Notes: generated by a model from the letters alone, not told the origin. Shown: positions 36,541 through 50,378, counted from the first letter of the stretch. The stretch is 64,000 nucleotides of DNA from Epiperipatus broadwayi (GCA_028023455.1 JAQFVV010006199.1:4104972-4168971); one strand, 5' to 3'. Translations and numbers: made by a program.

Positions 36541-37406
36541 ATGGCACCATTTTCTGTACCTTGTCCTTTGTGACTATGAAACATTTATGGAAGACAAAAA
36601 CATTTGAAATGTTCTGGTTTTTGTGGTTTAAAGTACCATTTTGATTGTTACAAGTTAAGGGATGACAACATTTTTAAAGATGATAATACTTTTGCTCATA
36701 ATTTTGTATGTGACTATTGTAATAATTGCTGTAATTATAATTATGAGGTAAAAAGTGCTGATAGTTTATCTATTGCAGCCTCTGATATTAATGTAGGAAG
36801 TGCTTCTGATTCTTTATGGATTTAATAAATAGTTCCTTTGCATATAGATCAGACTTAAACATTAATAACATTAAATGAAATTATTGCAATGAAGATTTGT
36901 CTAATATGTTTAGAGGAATTAAGTACTCTGTTATATGTAATGGTTATTTTCATCTTTCATGTTTGAAATTGTCTAAATTTAATGCAGAAATTTTAAAATC
37001 AGTTGGTTTAGGTTTTTTTCAGTATAAAGAATATAAAAATTTACCTAATAATTGGATCAAATGGTGTCTGTTGAGAAAAAATCAATTAAAAGATAATAAA
37101 GATCTTTTAGAATCAGAATCAAATTTATTGATTCAAAAAAATTTTGATAAGGAAGACTTTACCAGTAATACTGTCATTGATTGTATTGATAATTTTTTAA
37201 ATAATGATATTGAACCAGCTTCCAATTTGGAGATTGTTAATATATATCAAAGTATTGAAGGTAATATTGTAAATCCATCTAATTTTACTTTTAAATTGTT
37301 ACAATCTATGTCTCTTCAGGAGATATATAATTTGATTATGAATATGTTTAAAATTTGTGATAATTGTTCAACTATTACTACTAAAAATATACTGTCAATA
37401 ACATAG
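36541..37406 (+). pseudogene. LINE ORF1, PHD-type zinc-finger protein, broken
   Basis: From the ATG at 36541 the frame reads MAPFSVPCPL, hits two TGA stops, and continues in frame as KCSGFCGLKYHFDCYKL and later FVCDYCNNC. The Cys/His pattern C-x2-(C)-...-C-x3-C-...-H-x2-C-...-C-x2-C is that of a PHD finger, with one ligand codon apparently turned from TGT to TGA (36571). A second finger-like segment, VICNGYFHLSCLKLSKFN, begins near 36930 in another frame. The remainder is Asn- and Ser-rich. In LINEs such ORF1 proteins are thought to bind nucleic acid or protein partners. This copy cannot encode the intact protein. Confidence 0.7.
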
Positions 37407-38378
37407 GAATACAATGTGATTTACTGGAAACTCATATTTCTAATGATAATACCAATGTTGAAATCTTTAGTAATATAAAATCTAATCCATCTTTAACTGA
37501 AAATAATAATTTTTTTGCATCATAAAAAAATTAAAGGTTTTTCAACATAATTCCAATAAAATTTTAAGTAATAACAACAATAATATAATATGACATTTCG
37601 GATAGTAATTCTAACATTAAGGATTTTAATAAAATTAATGACTCTGGAGCTATCTCCAAACCTTCTTTGTTTAACATATCTTATGAAAGTAAAAATATTT
37701 CTTACATTAATTATAAAAAAATAATAACAGACTTAACTTCAATAAATAAATTCAGTAAAGAAATACTTGATTGAGATATTTTCTTAATAGTTTTATAAGA
37801 ATAATATGAAAAAAATTTACAGAATGAAAATATATAAACAATCAGCCAAATATCAACAAGATATAAATGATAAAGAAAATTCTAATAAGCTTTCTAACTT
37901 TTATATTAATAATTCCAAATGAAAATGTTTTATTCTTACTAATTTTCATAAAAATAAATATATAAATAATCAATTCACAATTTTAAGGTTTAAATGATGG
38001 TTTAAGATTTAATTTCTATCAAAACAGCTTTAATAACAGGATTAATGCACCAAATGTTAAAACTTTTTGGAATAATGACAAATTCAATATAAGTTATGAT
38101 AAATATTATAAATACTTTCTTTCTAATATGCCTGCAAATATTAGATCATTAGAAATTAAAACATTTTTGGAAAATAAATTTCGGGTTAAAGTTGTGTGTT
38201 ATAAAATTAACATGTTTAATAAATATTTCTATTCCCCAAAATAAACATGATGAGTTTATTTCTTCTCATTTTGGCCTCGGTTTTTTTCTTTCCTTTTTCT
38301 ATGATAATTTGGCCCACAAATTAATACTTTTTGATTGATTTATCAATATCATTTATAAAAAATGAATATATATATATA

Positions 38379-41126
38379 TTATTTTATCGAATATTGATGT
38401 TTTTTCTTGTTTTTATGCCATCAATAGAGAAATGAGAACTAAATTGAATCGTATAAAAATTTTTTTTGGTTCAGAAAATTACGATTTTATCTTTCTCACA
38501 AAAATTTGGCTTAATAACCAAATTTATGATGGTACATTTTTAGATGATAGATATCAAGATTTTCATGCAGATAAATGTCATGAAGTAATTAAAAGAGAAG
38601 GGGTGGCACTCTTATTGCTATTAGGAAAGAAATTATTCATAAATCTGTACTTTTGACTTTAAGATATTGTGAATCAACGTGGTGTGAGGTTACCCTTGAT
38701 CATCAAAAAAAATTATTATTAGGAAATATTTATATCAGGACAGCCTTGTCTTTTTCTGACTTGGATGCCTTACTTTGTACTTTTGAAGAATTTTTGATTG
38801 ATTATAAAATGAATATTATAATTACTGGAGATTTTAACATTTCTGAGTTATTTGATAATGCTTCTTTTGATATTTCTTCATTATCACACAAAGCATATAG
38901 GATATTACAATTCTTTAATTTTTTGAATTTAAAATAACACAATTCCCATTTAAATTTTTATAATGGAATACTTCATTATGTTTTAAGTAACTTACCAGAG
39001 ATTAAATGTTTTTTGTGTTTCAGCTCTTAATTTTCTTATTGATTTACATCACCCGCCTATTGAAGCTTTTGTTAAGATAAATTATTTTAAGTGGTATCTT
39101 CTTTTAAATATTAAAAGATGTTATAAAAATGAGGATTATTTGAGCTTGTGTAAGAGAATTTCTAATTTTGATTGGAGCCTGTTATATTCCTCAACAGATG
39201 TTAATTATAAAATGGACTTTTTTAATCAAGTATTTAGTGATTTGATTAATTTTTATATACCAAAAAACATGACTCTCACAATTATTATTTTCCTTTTTGG
39301 TTCTCAGATAAACTTAAAAAAATTATTAGAAGAAAATTGTATCATCATAAGCAATACATTAAAACACAAAATATACTTTTTACAATAATTTTGTTAATTA
39401 TAGAAGATTGGTTAAAGCTATTCAGAAAATTGATTATCAAAAATATATTTAAAATATGGAGCTCAATTTGTCAGATAATCTTAAAGAATTTTGGTCTTTT
39501 ATTAAAAGTTCTGGCATTACTAAAAGAAAGTCTCAAATGGATTATAATTCTTCTTTAAATGCTAATGACTTTTCAATTCACTTTTCTGAATTATTTGGAA
39601 ATTCTCAAATGTCTGGTTTAAATTGACTAATGAATGTTTTAATGAAAGCATTTCTACTGATTGTTTCAACAATAATGATATTATATCTACTATCCAAGAA
39701 CTCAAAATACATTCAAATATAGTTATGACAATATACTTCTTTCATTTATAAAGGTTGTGCAAAATATATTGCTGCTCCTTTATGTTATATTCTTAATTGT
39801 TCCATTAAAAATTGTATTTTTCCTAACTTTCTTAAACTTGCCAAAGTTACACCTATTTTTAAAAATGGTTCAAAAGATAATGTTAATAATTATAGACCAA
39901 TTTCTGTGCTTCATACAGTTGCATGCATATTTGAAAGATGTATATAAGAAAATTGTTAATGACATAAATAAGATTTTGGTTCCTGTGTAACATGGTTTTT
40001 TACCTGGCATGTCAACTGAAAGTAATCTTTTAACAATAATTGATCACATTGCTAATGCCTTTGAGAATCAGTGTCATTTAAATGTTATTTATTTTGATTT
40101 ATCCAAGGTATTTGATAAAGTGGATCATTCCAGGTTGTTTTTCAAAATCTATAAATTAGGTTTTTCCTATAACTTGGTTGCATGGTTTGAATCTTTTATT
40201 AAGAAGAGAATGGCTTATGTAAAGTTTAAGAATAATTATTCTAATCCATATTATTGTAATATAGGAGCACCTCAGGGGCAGTATCCTTGCACCATTATTG
40301 TTTAACATTTATATTGATGACTTGGGAGAGCGTTTGGAATTTTTGCATATTTTATATTATGCAGATGATTGTAATTTTTTTAGGAATATCACCTCAATTA
40401 ATAATTGCATACTATTACAAAAAAGATATTAATAATTTTGTGAAATGGTGTAGAGATAATAAAATGGATATTAATATGGATAAGTGTTCAACAATTTCTT
40501 ATTCCAAAAAATCTGAAATGATAATTTGTCTTTATTATATTGAAGATCATAATATAAAATTTTTTGATTTTCAAAAAGACCTTGAAATTATTTTTGCAAG
40601 TAATGATCATTTCATCATCATATTGCAAATGTTGTAAATAAAGCTCTTAAAATTATGGGTGCAATTTTAAGGCATGGTAGACAATTTACTATTTCTACAA
40701 AATATAAATTATTTCTCTCTTTGGTTTTGCCTATTTTAGAATGTGAATCTGTTATTTGAAATCCCAGTTCCAAATGAGATATTATAAAATTCAATTGGTT
40801 TGTGATAAATTTTCCAAGTATATTAAACTAAATGACCACTATCTATCCCTATGCATTAGAAGAAAAATGAGTGAGAGATCTTAAAATTTTTTATAACCTT
40901 GTCAATCAGAAAATTATATTTAAAAAAAAATCACCAAATTTCAAATATTACTATAAATAACTGTTTACATAAAGCATGTACATTTACTTTATTTTATATT
41001 AAAGTTTATCACTCTAACATATTAAAATTTTCACCTTTGTTTCGTTTGCCTAATACCTATAATCATGATTTTGCTAATGAAAATATTTTTACTTTAGATT
41101 TTAAAAAATTTGTTACTTATAAATAA
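38379..41126 (+). pseudogene. LINE ORF2, endonuclease and reverse transcriptase, broken
   Basis: The order is an APE-type endonuclease with REMRTKLNRI, FIFLTKIWLN and IIITGDFNIS, then a linker, then reverse transcriptase. RT blocks are TPIFKNGSKDNVNNYRPIS (about 39851), IYFDLSKVFDKVDHS (about 40087), APQG (about 40267) and the catalytic YADD (40358-40369). A thumb region and a partial C-terminus follow. At least six frame changes separate them, for example between 38656 and 38653 and around 40290. In the endonuclease the usual TET of LTETWL is TKI, so the catalytic Glu is Lys here. RT catalytic residues are intact, but the frame is not. Confidence 0.78.
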
Positions 41127-41255
41127 ATATGGCATATAATCATATTAATAATTTGTCATTTATACTTGCTTAGGTATATTGTTGTATATTTGTTATGGTG
41201 CAATTCTGTAATTGGCTTAATGATGTAGTTTTGTATGGTAAATAAATTGAATTGA

Positions 41256-41256
<1 letters not shown>

Positions 41257-41348
<92 letters not shown>
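41257..41348 (+). repeat. (ATT)n/(TTG)n tail
   Basis: A perfect ATT run (41257-41318) changes to a perfect TTG run (41319-41348). The ATT run directly abuts the LINE 3' end and is its likely tail, later expanded. Confidence 0.85.
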
Positions 41349-43716
41349 CAGTAACCATAGTAATTGAAGATGCTAGCTAAGGGAAAAAACTGCAACTTAA
41401 ACCTAACTATTACAGTTTTTATCCACAATTCTGCATTGACAATTGGCTAAGAAATCTCCTTGAATTATTTGCTGCTATGTGTTTAAAAAATGTTATTTAC
41501 TGAATCTCATTTTAAATCTAAAATACAAATTTCATGGATAGCTTATCTCAAACATTGACTAATGGTTACAGAGAAAACCCATCAAGAATCACATTTCAAA
41601 TATGAAGAAATCTGCTGAAAAATGAATAATGCAAACCTCAATGAAATATAGTTTTCATATTGCCTAATGCAATGCAATTATATGAATTCATATATAATTT
41701 TAAATTAAGCCTAAATTTCAAGAAAAATATATTTTAAAAAAAATCTATTAATTTAAGTCACAAAAGACTTTATTAGTTAAAGCCACAACTCTTAATATAC
41801 AAGAGAATCTGACAAAAAAGATTTTAATTAACTTTAAATATTAAATATACACAAAGACTAATTTTATGTAAAGTCCTAAGGAGGATATTTGTCTAATTTA
41901 TCTAAGCATTTCAATTCATATTTTTTAATATTTTCTACTTGTAAATTATATATTTTTACAAACTTTTGAAATCAAAATGCTTTTCCTGTTGCATAATAAA
42001 ATTAATTTAATAATTTAGACGATTAATGATAAAAAAATTATTTTCCTTTATAACTTCAAATAGTGTACACTTAGAAAAATCATTTTGATTACACTTTAGA
42101 CATATATAGCTATTCATCTACAAATTTTAAATATATTTTCATCATATATTCTCTATTATTGCTATTGATTTTATACTAATTAAATATTTTATTATTAAAA
42201 ATATAGCCTTAGGTGTTCATTCTTGATTTAATATGTCTTCTATATGTGTAATTGGTAAACTCATGATTGAATAATATTTTGACTTTGAGCTTTTGTAAGC
42301 AGAGGATGTATATGTTTTACTGAATTCTGTAACTAGTCTGTAATCAATACAGGTATATGTTAAAGTTTACTGACTAGTTGCCTTAAGAGAGTACACAATG
42401 TCCAATATGTTATTTTACTATGGTCGTGTATATATACTCAGAAATCCACTTTAATCATTGCTGAGTATATATTCATAATCGTATTTAAAACTACCTGGAT
42501 TTATAATTACATATGTGGTAACGCATTGCTGACTGTGTGAATAAATGATATCATCATCATACACAAACCTACTGTGCTCATTACAATACAAACATGTATT
42601 CAATCATCTTGCTTACAAAAATCTGTCTTCTCCCATAAAAAAAAATATAGATTATATAGGAGAGTATGAGATTGGTGAATTAAATAAGAACGTGTTCTGG
42701 GGTGTTTTGGTGAAGAAAAATTAAGGACCAAAGAAAATGAATTCAACTTGAAGAGACATTCAGCCTGCAATAGATAATAGTGAGTGATAAATAATAGTAT
42801 ATGTGTGTATATATAAATCAGTGTGTGTAATTTCAAAATGTATATTTTTAATGATTAATTTAAAATGTTAAAAATAACTAATTATTTTTTTTAACTTTAT
42901 AAACTAGTACAATATTAATAATTGTAAAATGTATTTTTTTATTAATTTTCATTTTGATGGTTAATGAAATAAATATTCGGATAATCTAAATCTGAATCCT
43001 TATGAATAATCATTTAAAAAGATAACTCTGAGTTTCGAATTGCAATGAATATTTTGTATAAGTTTGATAATTTATTATAAGCTCTAATCTTCAGTATATT
43101 CCCTAGTGCATATTTTACTATGTGATTTTAAAACTGATGATTATATTCTTTGATATATTGAAGTTTTACTGCTTCTCACGTGCCTGAGTTTCACATTACA
43201 TATGCATGATTGCTTCAGAGTTAAACTATTAAATTTTATTTATTCAGCCAAGATAACTTATTAATGATGAGGCTGGGTTTTTTTTTTTTTTTAATATGAT
43301 ATTTAACTGTTTTTGTTTTTAAAAGAAAAAAAAGTAAAAATCAGATAAGTTTTTATAGAAATAGATGTTATATTAATATTGCAATAATTTTTATTATTTG
43401 AACATTTGATATTGAAATTACGTTGCTTATGATATTATTAACAAAATTAAATAATATCGTATTCATAATTTTTTACTCCATCAAATTAGGATTACGTTTA
43501 TTATTGTAATTAAGTTTTTTTTTAAAAAAAGTAAAAATCATGACCAGTCTTTAATTAACTTTTATAAAACCTTTTTTACTCTCTTTTTTTGTTTGTTTCA
43601 TTGTTTTTGTGCGTTTGACAAACTATGCAAAGCATAAGACTTTCATGCTTCTGAAAAGTTGAATCTAATACAAAAAATAAACATCATTAAATAAATTGAA
43701 GATATAAATAGATAAG
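41349..43716. other. AT-rich non-coding DNA
   Basis: No exon recognised. A small hairpin at about 42429-42473 pairs TATATACTCAG with CTGAGTATATA. Confidence 0.4.
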
Positions 43717-43831
43717 TTTTTTTTTTTTCATGTATCATAGCCTCTGCCGTAGGCGAACCCGCAACAACCGTCTGCAACCAACTGCTTGCTTGCAAGGCAG
43801 CTGCGCTGACCTCTCGGCTAACAAAGCTTGA
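43717..43831 (-). repeat. tRNA-derived SINE, family B, minus copy
   Basis: On the minus strand it reads TTAGCCGAGAGGTCAGCGC (A box, about 43822-43804), GCTGCCTTGCAAGC (anticodon-arm-like) and GCGGGTTCGCCTAC (B box, about 43765-43752). It then has CTATGATACATG and a poly-A tail (T run at 43717-43728). It matches the plus copy at 61675-61777 but carries about eight extra bases after the anticodon loop. The pseudo-tRNA resembles class II tRNAs (Leu/Ser). The poly-A end marks it as retroposed, not a tRNA gene. Confidence 0.78.
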
Positions 43832-45205
43832 CTAAATAAAAATCTAACAAAAGGCATTTATTTCTGGCATAACATTGTTTAATTCATCTTATCACTTTTC
43901 AGTTGTTTTCACGTAACATCATGAAAGTCATTGGACTAGTATCACATTCACAGTTTTTGTTTTACAATCTGTATATTATCATACCAAGTCAGTAATAAGT
44001 CATCACTATAAATATAAAACATTTACATAACAGCATGCTGCTCTTAAGGTTGTACATTCCTTGAATACGATCAGCTGTTTAATTATTGGAATTGAACTCT
44101 GAATATGCACATATATTTTTAGACTGTAATTAAGTTGGACTACACTATCACTTAGTAATACATATATATTGTAACTGTAAAAATGTACAGCACATATGCA
44201 AATCACCCAAGGGCAATTTGCATGGAATCTCCACTGACTGACATTACAGGATATACAACCGTTTTTTTATAGCCTACTAAGATCAGTTAGATACATGAGA
44301 CTCTATCATACCCTAATTAACTTATTGATTACAAAATAATGACAACCGCTAAAGATAATAAGACACTACAATTTATTCACGTGTATACATTTTTACAACA
44401 CACACAATAGCATAACTGGCCACAATTGACAGGAAATATTCATTTCTTTCTTCTCTTTTACCTGGGATTAAATTTACATATTTATTTCACTGCCCTGTCA
44501 ATTTTTAAAATAAGTTAATACATTTAGCTATTAATGAATTCTATTGTTAATTATATGCACAGATATGATATGGTACATATTCTTAAATGTTTCTGGATGG
44601 ATATAATCTCATCTCATACACCTACAATCACAACTACTGATTATTACAGTTTTTAAGATTTAATAGACCTACTGTTTGAGGATATTTTCAATTCATTATC
44701 CATAAAAAATCATTTTATAAACTTTTTAAAGAGCTGTGCTACCATAAATATGTTCATGCTGTAATTAAAGTAAGTAACTAAACACTGTATAAGTAAATGT
44801 AAGAACCAGGAAGACAACATCTGCATTACTCTTTATGAATAAACAAATACATATGAGCTAGGATAGAAATGTGCTTCTATTGCATACTACTGTCAGTGGT
44901 ATTAATCATAGAAGGGACCAGCATTTGCAAACAGTATCATCCAAGACATGTAAACAAACAAAGCATGTAATATATGACAGAAATTTTTGTCTACCACATA
45001 CTACATACTACTGCTCTAAATAAAATAATGAATGTAAGTGACCTGCAATTGCAAACAATATCATTATCCTTTATAAATAAATAAAATAATTATAAATAAA
45101 TCTTATCTAGAGAGAACAGCCTGAAGTAAAGTTATATCATCTCAATTATATCATTACATTCAATTATTTCCCCCTAAACCTAGAAGGTAATTTGCTTAAA
45201 ACTGT
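43832..45205. other. Non-coding DNA with a diverged tandem
   Basis: An imperfect tandem of about 122 bp lies at about 44830-45085, where CAGCATTTGCAAACAGTATC (44920) matches CTGCAATTGCAAACAATATC (45042). No gene recognised. Confidence 0.45.
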
Positions 45206-45223
45206 AAACTATTAAAAGATAAT
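45206..45223 (+). repeat. Target-site duplication, left
   Basis: AAACTATTAAAAGATAAT here is repeated exactly at 50923-50940, at the two ends of the LINE. Confidence 0.9.
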
Positions 45224-45404
45224 CACTTCCAGAAAGCCACCAGAGGGAAAGTAGACAAAAAAAATATAAACTCGTTTTCCAATACGATAAACCGTGATCG
45301 AAGTTACAGTCAATCGCTAAACGTACAAAAACCTTATTTACTAGAATTCCCCAGTCTTAAAACCCAATTCCGACATAGAAAGTTTACAGTTCTGTAATAA
45401 CACA

Positions 45405-47133
45405 ATGTTAAACCATAATATAAGTTTTAACAATCAATTACAAAATAAATTAAGTCCAACAATTCAAACAAGCAATCAATCATATGCAACAGCTCTTAGC
45501 AAAACTAAAACTATAGGTATAAACCAGGTGAATCTACCACACAATCAAATATCCTCGATTTTATGGGAGATGAATATTTCAACAATAATGAGCATAGACC
45601 TCTAGAATTTCCACAAAACTCACAAACCACCATGAATAATTATCATGAGATAAGCCAGGAATTCAATTCCAGAATACCTCCACTTTGTTCAACTCTTTCT
45701 TACATTACCATAGTGATCTTACTTTAATATTAACCACTTCTAATGATTACTACAACTTGTTCACATCCCCCACAGATGACTTTTTTAAGCTCATCAAAAG
45801 TCAACAATTAACTGATTCAGTAAAGAGAATATATCACCATCCGAACAAAAGATATTTAGTAATAGAGTTTTACAATATATTACAAAAAGAACAATTTAAA
45901 AGTAACCAACTTTACCTCAAAAACAGATATCTCATAAAGATAGACATGAACAAACCCAGAATTATTCATGGATTAGCATAAAATTGCTATTTAAATTTTA
46001 ATCAAAATGACCTCCAATGACTTCTAGCTAATTTTGGAAATATCCCAAATTTCAAATTTATAACAGAAAAGAAAGCAGGCATTGAACTGCCCTCAAACAG
46101 TGAAGCCTTCTCGCTTAAACTAAACCCAGATTATTCTCCACTAGACATTCTGGTTACACTAGATAAGGCAAAACTTCCAATTTTCATCTCGATTTGAGGT
46201 GTGCAGCCTCAGTGTTTCAGCTGTGGGGAACGTACTCACCTTCTAAAGGCATGTCCAAAAGGAACATGTGCTCATTGCAATTTAAAGATGTCCAGAAATC
46301 ATAAATGTCCACAAAAAACATTAAACCCTCAATTCACTTCAATTCAACAGACAACTAATACAAGTGATAATGAACAAAATCAAGTCAATGAAGACAGTAT
46401 TGAAATCTTGCAAACACTAATAGAGGCCATAACTCAAGAGAAAACAAAAGAAGGCTGTGTGAACAGTATTACATTACAACATGTACACACAGCTTCCGAA
46501 AACCATTCAACTGGATCAAAACCGGAAATAGTAGAAACACAGACACATCAAGTACAACAAACAATAATTAAGCAACAAATACCAATACAATCATCTCTAC
46601 AAACTAATCCGAAAGGTCAAATAATACCGAATAACAAAAGGAAAACACAAGATTCTTCTGATTCGCAGCATGAAGAAACAACCAACTCAACTGCAGAATC
46701 TGATCTTGATATCAACTACACTCAAGACTCTTCAAACAAAGCATCCAAAAGTAGAAGTAGGCAAGAAAAGAAGAGAACAAAAAGAAATAAGTCTCAGAAC
46801 AGCTCAACAGAGAACCTATCTACAGATTCACTAAGTACAGCATCTCAAAAAGACAAAATGGTCAACTCAAATACAAATACTCAAAACAAAGCACTTGATC
46901 AAGGTCAAACAAAAACAGTATCAAATTGCTCAACAGAGAACCAATCTACAGATTCACTGAGTACAGCATCTCAAAAAGATAACATGGTTAACTCAAATAC
47001 AAATTCTCAAAACAAAGCACTAGATCAAGGTCAAACAATAACAACAGTAACAAATATGGATATTCTGACTCAAACAGCACAAGTACTCAAGGATCAACTA
47101 ATCTCATTGGATGATGAGTTTTCAGAAAAATAA
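45405..47133 (+). pseudogene. LINE ORF1, zinc-knuckle protein, broken
   Basis: The start at 45405 reads MLNHNISFNNQLQNK. A frameshift occurs near 45560-45610, and a second segment (45685-45981) has LVIEFYNILQKEQFKSNQLY, a fold-like region typical of ORF1 RNA-binding domains. After further stops (the last a TGA at 46195-46197 where Trp would fit ISI-W-GV), the frame from 46201 carries two knuckles: C-X2-C-X4-H-X4-C (46213-46254) and C-X2-C-X7-H-X1-C (46267-46308). A long Ser/Thr/Gln/Asn-rich tail holds a perfect-frame 42-residue tandem repeat (46802 and 46928). The protein would coat LINE RNA. It overlaps no other gene and precedes ORF2 by about 30 nt. Confidence 0.78.
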
Positions 47134-47164
47134 AGCAATCTCCATGCCTATACAGAATTAAACA

Positions 47165-50100
47165 ATGCATTTAAAAAATTTTGGAATTAATGTGAAGGGT
47201 CTCAATTCACTGGATTGGGTACATGCAATCAAAAACTGGTTGAACAAATCAAACTTACACATTGTATGTTTCTCCAAGACCAAGTTACATTTTCAGTCCA
47301 ATATTAAAATACAGCAATTAATGCAGCAACATGGATATTTCCATTATCTACCCTCGAATACTGCTTCTTCTGGAGTGGCTTTCCTAATTAATAAAACTCT
47401 GGAACATCAACAACTAAGAACTCTTCACATTAGCAAAGAACTCCTATTTATTAACATTACCATTAATAATAACCCCATAAACATAATTTACCTTTATCTC
47501 AATAATGATACTAATCTAATTCATTCAGTGATTAATAAAATCAATGCCCTGCTTTCATCCAATAATTCACCCTCAATCTGTTTTGGGGATTTTAATATGA
47601 CCTATCATCAGTTTACTAACAAATATCTTCATTTATTCAACAAAGTTATGCTATGTGGAGAAGGTTTCTTTTCTCCTCAATCATTCTCATTTTACACACA
47701 ACACAAGCAATCACTAATTGATCTCTTTTATTCCCCAAACTTCATTATAACCTGCATGCCAAGCTGCAATTAGTGCCTTTCTCAGACCACCTTGCTATAA
47801 AAATCTCACTACAACTAGACACCAACATGATAAGTCTTTCAGACCACACAAAAACTATAAGACTTTTGAACAAAGCCACAACACCAGAATGGTTATTTTC
47901 AGAAGCATATATCCTTCTAAATAAAATACAAGTACTCACTTTGCCACCTGTGCAAGCATGGTCTGCTTTCATAGGAATCTTAAGCACCCTCATTAACTTT
48001 CACACAAAAAGATCTAAGGGACCAAATCAACTTCTAAAAGAACTTGATTCAAGTAGTAATAGGCTAAGTTCACTACCCCTCTCAAGTAACAAAATTCAAA
48101 AAATACTAGAATTAAAAACTCAATATTACGAAAAACAAAAAGCTCTAGCTCAATACATTGCTACAAAGAGATCCAAAATCTTTTTGGCAAATAGTCATAA
48201 CTGAACTAGAAGCTACATTCGATGGGCACTTGGATCGCTGCTAGACCAACACCGTCTATGATTATCATTAACAGCAAATGCTATAGTGGACCAGAAATGT
48301 TGGAGAGAATTCACTCTCATTTCAAAACAAAGTTGCAAAACAATACTTTTCAAACAGGAAACATATGGAATTATACCACAACCAATCACAACATAAATGA
48401 AGCCCAAATATTGCAAAAGCTACAGGCATTTTCTGAAAGCACTCATCTGGGCCTTCACACAATCCCAAAATTTGTACTATTACACCTTAGTCACTACACA
48501 ATCCCCATAATCAAAAACATGATTGACATGTTGGCCGATGACTTTCAGAACATTCTAGATTTTTACCCAGTGGTACTGGTCCCTTTTCTTAAAAAACAAG
48601 AAAATCCATCTAGTCTCAACAATATATGACCTATTTCCATGATTCCATTGCTAATTAAGACAATTGAATCCTTAGTTAAGGACCGGATACAACCCCAACT
48701 CTACTCACATATTTCATCTTTTCAATTTGCCTGAAAAGGATCATCAACCATTGATGCAGTTCAGCACTTTCTTTTACTAACTGAACACATCAGACAAACC
48801 AATAGGTCATGGCCATTGGTCATACAACTGGACTTCTTTTCAATGTTTGATTTGGTAATACCATCTGTACTGTTCCAGATGATGCAGGAGCATCAGGTGC
48901 CCACCATATACATCAGAATAATAGTAAACCTTTTACTAAATCCTTCCATATTTGCTTCTTTAGATGGAAGGTTGTCTACAGGTTTTAGACCTCACATCTC
49001 GATTCCACCTGGTTCTCCCCTGGCATCACTATGTTTTATAACCTACATCAACCCCATGCTCAAGGACATAGAGAATATCTTGCCAGGCATTTATGTTCCC
49101 ACCATCAAAAAACAAATCAACCACATCTCCTATGTGGACGATGTTACCATTTTTTTTCCAGCAAAGCTCATCTTCCAAAACTCTTCACAATTATTGACAA
49201 GCATGCCAAAATATTAAACTTCCAAATTAACAATAGCAAATCTTCCATCTGGAGAATTAAACAGGAACAACAATTCCATCCAGATTCACAGCCAAGCCAC
49301 AGCTTTTTTTAGGATTCCCCATGGCAAAAACAAAAACTATCATGACTAGAGAAATTCAAAATTCAATCCTTCAAAAAAAACAAAAAAACAATCAACGCGC
49401 TCTCTAGTATTTCACTTTCAATTCCTGGTAAAATTGCACTCCTCAACATGCTAGTGTTTTCAAGACTCGATTACTATCTACCAATCATCAAGCCTACTAA
49501 AATCTTCGGTAAACAAATAGGTTCACTACATACTAAGCTATTGTGGAAAAGGAAGGTTGTGGCCATAAGCTTGGCAAAGGCCCAAATGCCTAGAGAACTA
49601 AACGGTCTTGGTCTACACTCGGTTGCTACATTATACTTGCCAAAATCACTAAATCTGCTACACAAACATTCACTGGAAATGGACTAAATACAAAAAATCC
49701 AAGAATTTCAACCTACTGATACACCACCTCCTTATAGTAAAGGATGGTTGACTGACATCTGGACACATGTCAATGGCTGTATTAACTTAACTCCAAATAT
49801 CTTCAATGAAAAAAAGTCCTACTGGGAAACTTATAGGCTAAAGAAAGATTGTCCCTCAGCTTTCCATAATGCTCTTGGATTAAACAACAAAATTATTGAT
49901 CAAAAAAGCCAAACATTGGTTTCTGGAACCCAAATTTATTGATTTTCTTCTGAAATTAAACCTCTCATCACTACCCACTAATCAGTTCCTTGTAATGAGG
50001 TGGGGTTTTAACAAAATTAGCTCTCAGTGTCAACTCTGTCAGAGGGATGAGGAAACAATTCAACACATTTTTCTAGATTGTCCATCACTCAGCATTCTTC

Positions 50101-50378
50101 GGTCTTTCATTAACAAAAAGGTAAAATGCTTTTCTACAGATACATTCTTAATCCAGCAAGCAATTAAAGCTGGCAATTTTACTAACATTAGATTGGAAAT
50201 TTTCTTATCCTTTGCCATCTGGCTAACAAGATGCAGTTTTGTTCTGGGCAATGCGAACACCAGTACCCTTCAAGTATTTAAAACATTTATCAAGGGTAAC
50301 ATCATCAGAGATAAAATGCTTGCTCTGGATTGGCTGTATCAGCAAATCTGGGCCGGCACCTCCATACTAGTGCACTGA
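47165..50378 (+). pseudogene. LINE ORF2, endonuclease and reverse transcriptase, broken
   Basis: The endonuclease (47165-47810) shows FGINVKGLNS, SSGVAFLINK, ICFGDFNMT, QSLIDLFYSPNF and FSDHLAIKI. The usual QETK glutamate site reads SKTK, so the catalytic Glu is missing. Reverse transcriptase follows: PISMIPLLIKTIE (about 48631), IQLDFFSMFDLV (about 48822), IPPGSPLASLCF (about 49002) and the catalytic YVDD (49131-49142). The C-terminus has MPRELNGLGLHS (about 49587) and a C-X2-C-X8-H-X4-C finger (50028-50081). Frameshifts lie near 47760, 48205, 49220-49440 and 49690-49890, and two in-frame TGAs interrupt the RT (48628-48630, 48733-48735). It lies 31 nt after ORF1. Confidence 0.82.

Larger units (their letters stand above)
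36541..41256 (+). mobile_element. CR1/Jockey-like LINE, decayed, long copy
   Basis: Contains an ORF1 with PHD-type zinc fingers (36541-37406), then an APE endonuclease and reverse transcriptase ORF2 (about 38379-41126). The 3' end is AAATAAATTGAATTGAATT, running into an (ATT)n tail. PHD fingers in ORF1 are known from CR1-like elements, and the RT motifs suit the CR1/Jockey group. Multiple stops and frameshifts disable it. No flanking target duplication was identified. Confidence 0.8.

Noticed and set aside
43741-43831. A true tRNA gene on the minus strand
   Set aside because: The cloverleaf is poor, a second copy with the same 3' extension and poly-A lies at 61.7 kb, and the pattern is that of a retroposed SINE.
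46195-48735. Possible reassignment of TGA to Trp, because some in-frame TGAs in the LINE fall where Trp or Arg fits
   Set aside because: Other breaks are TAG stops and frameshifts, the LIM exon gives no support, and TGG-to-TGA and CGA-to-TGA are ordinary decay.
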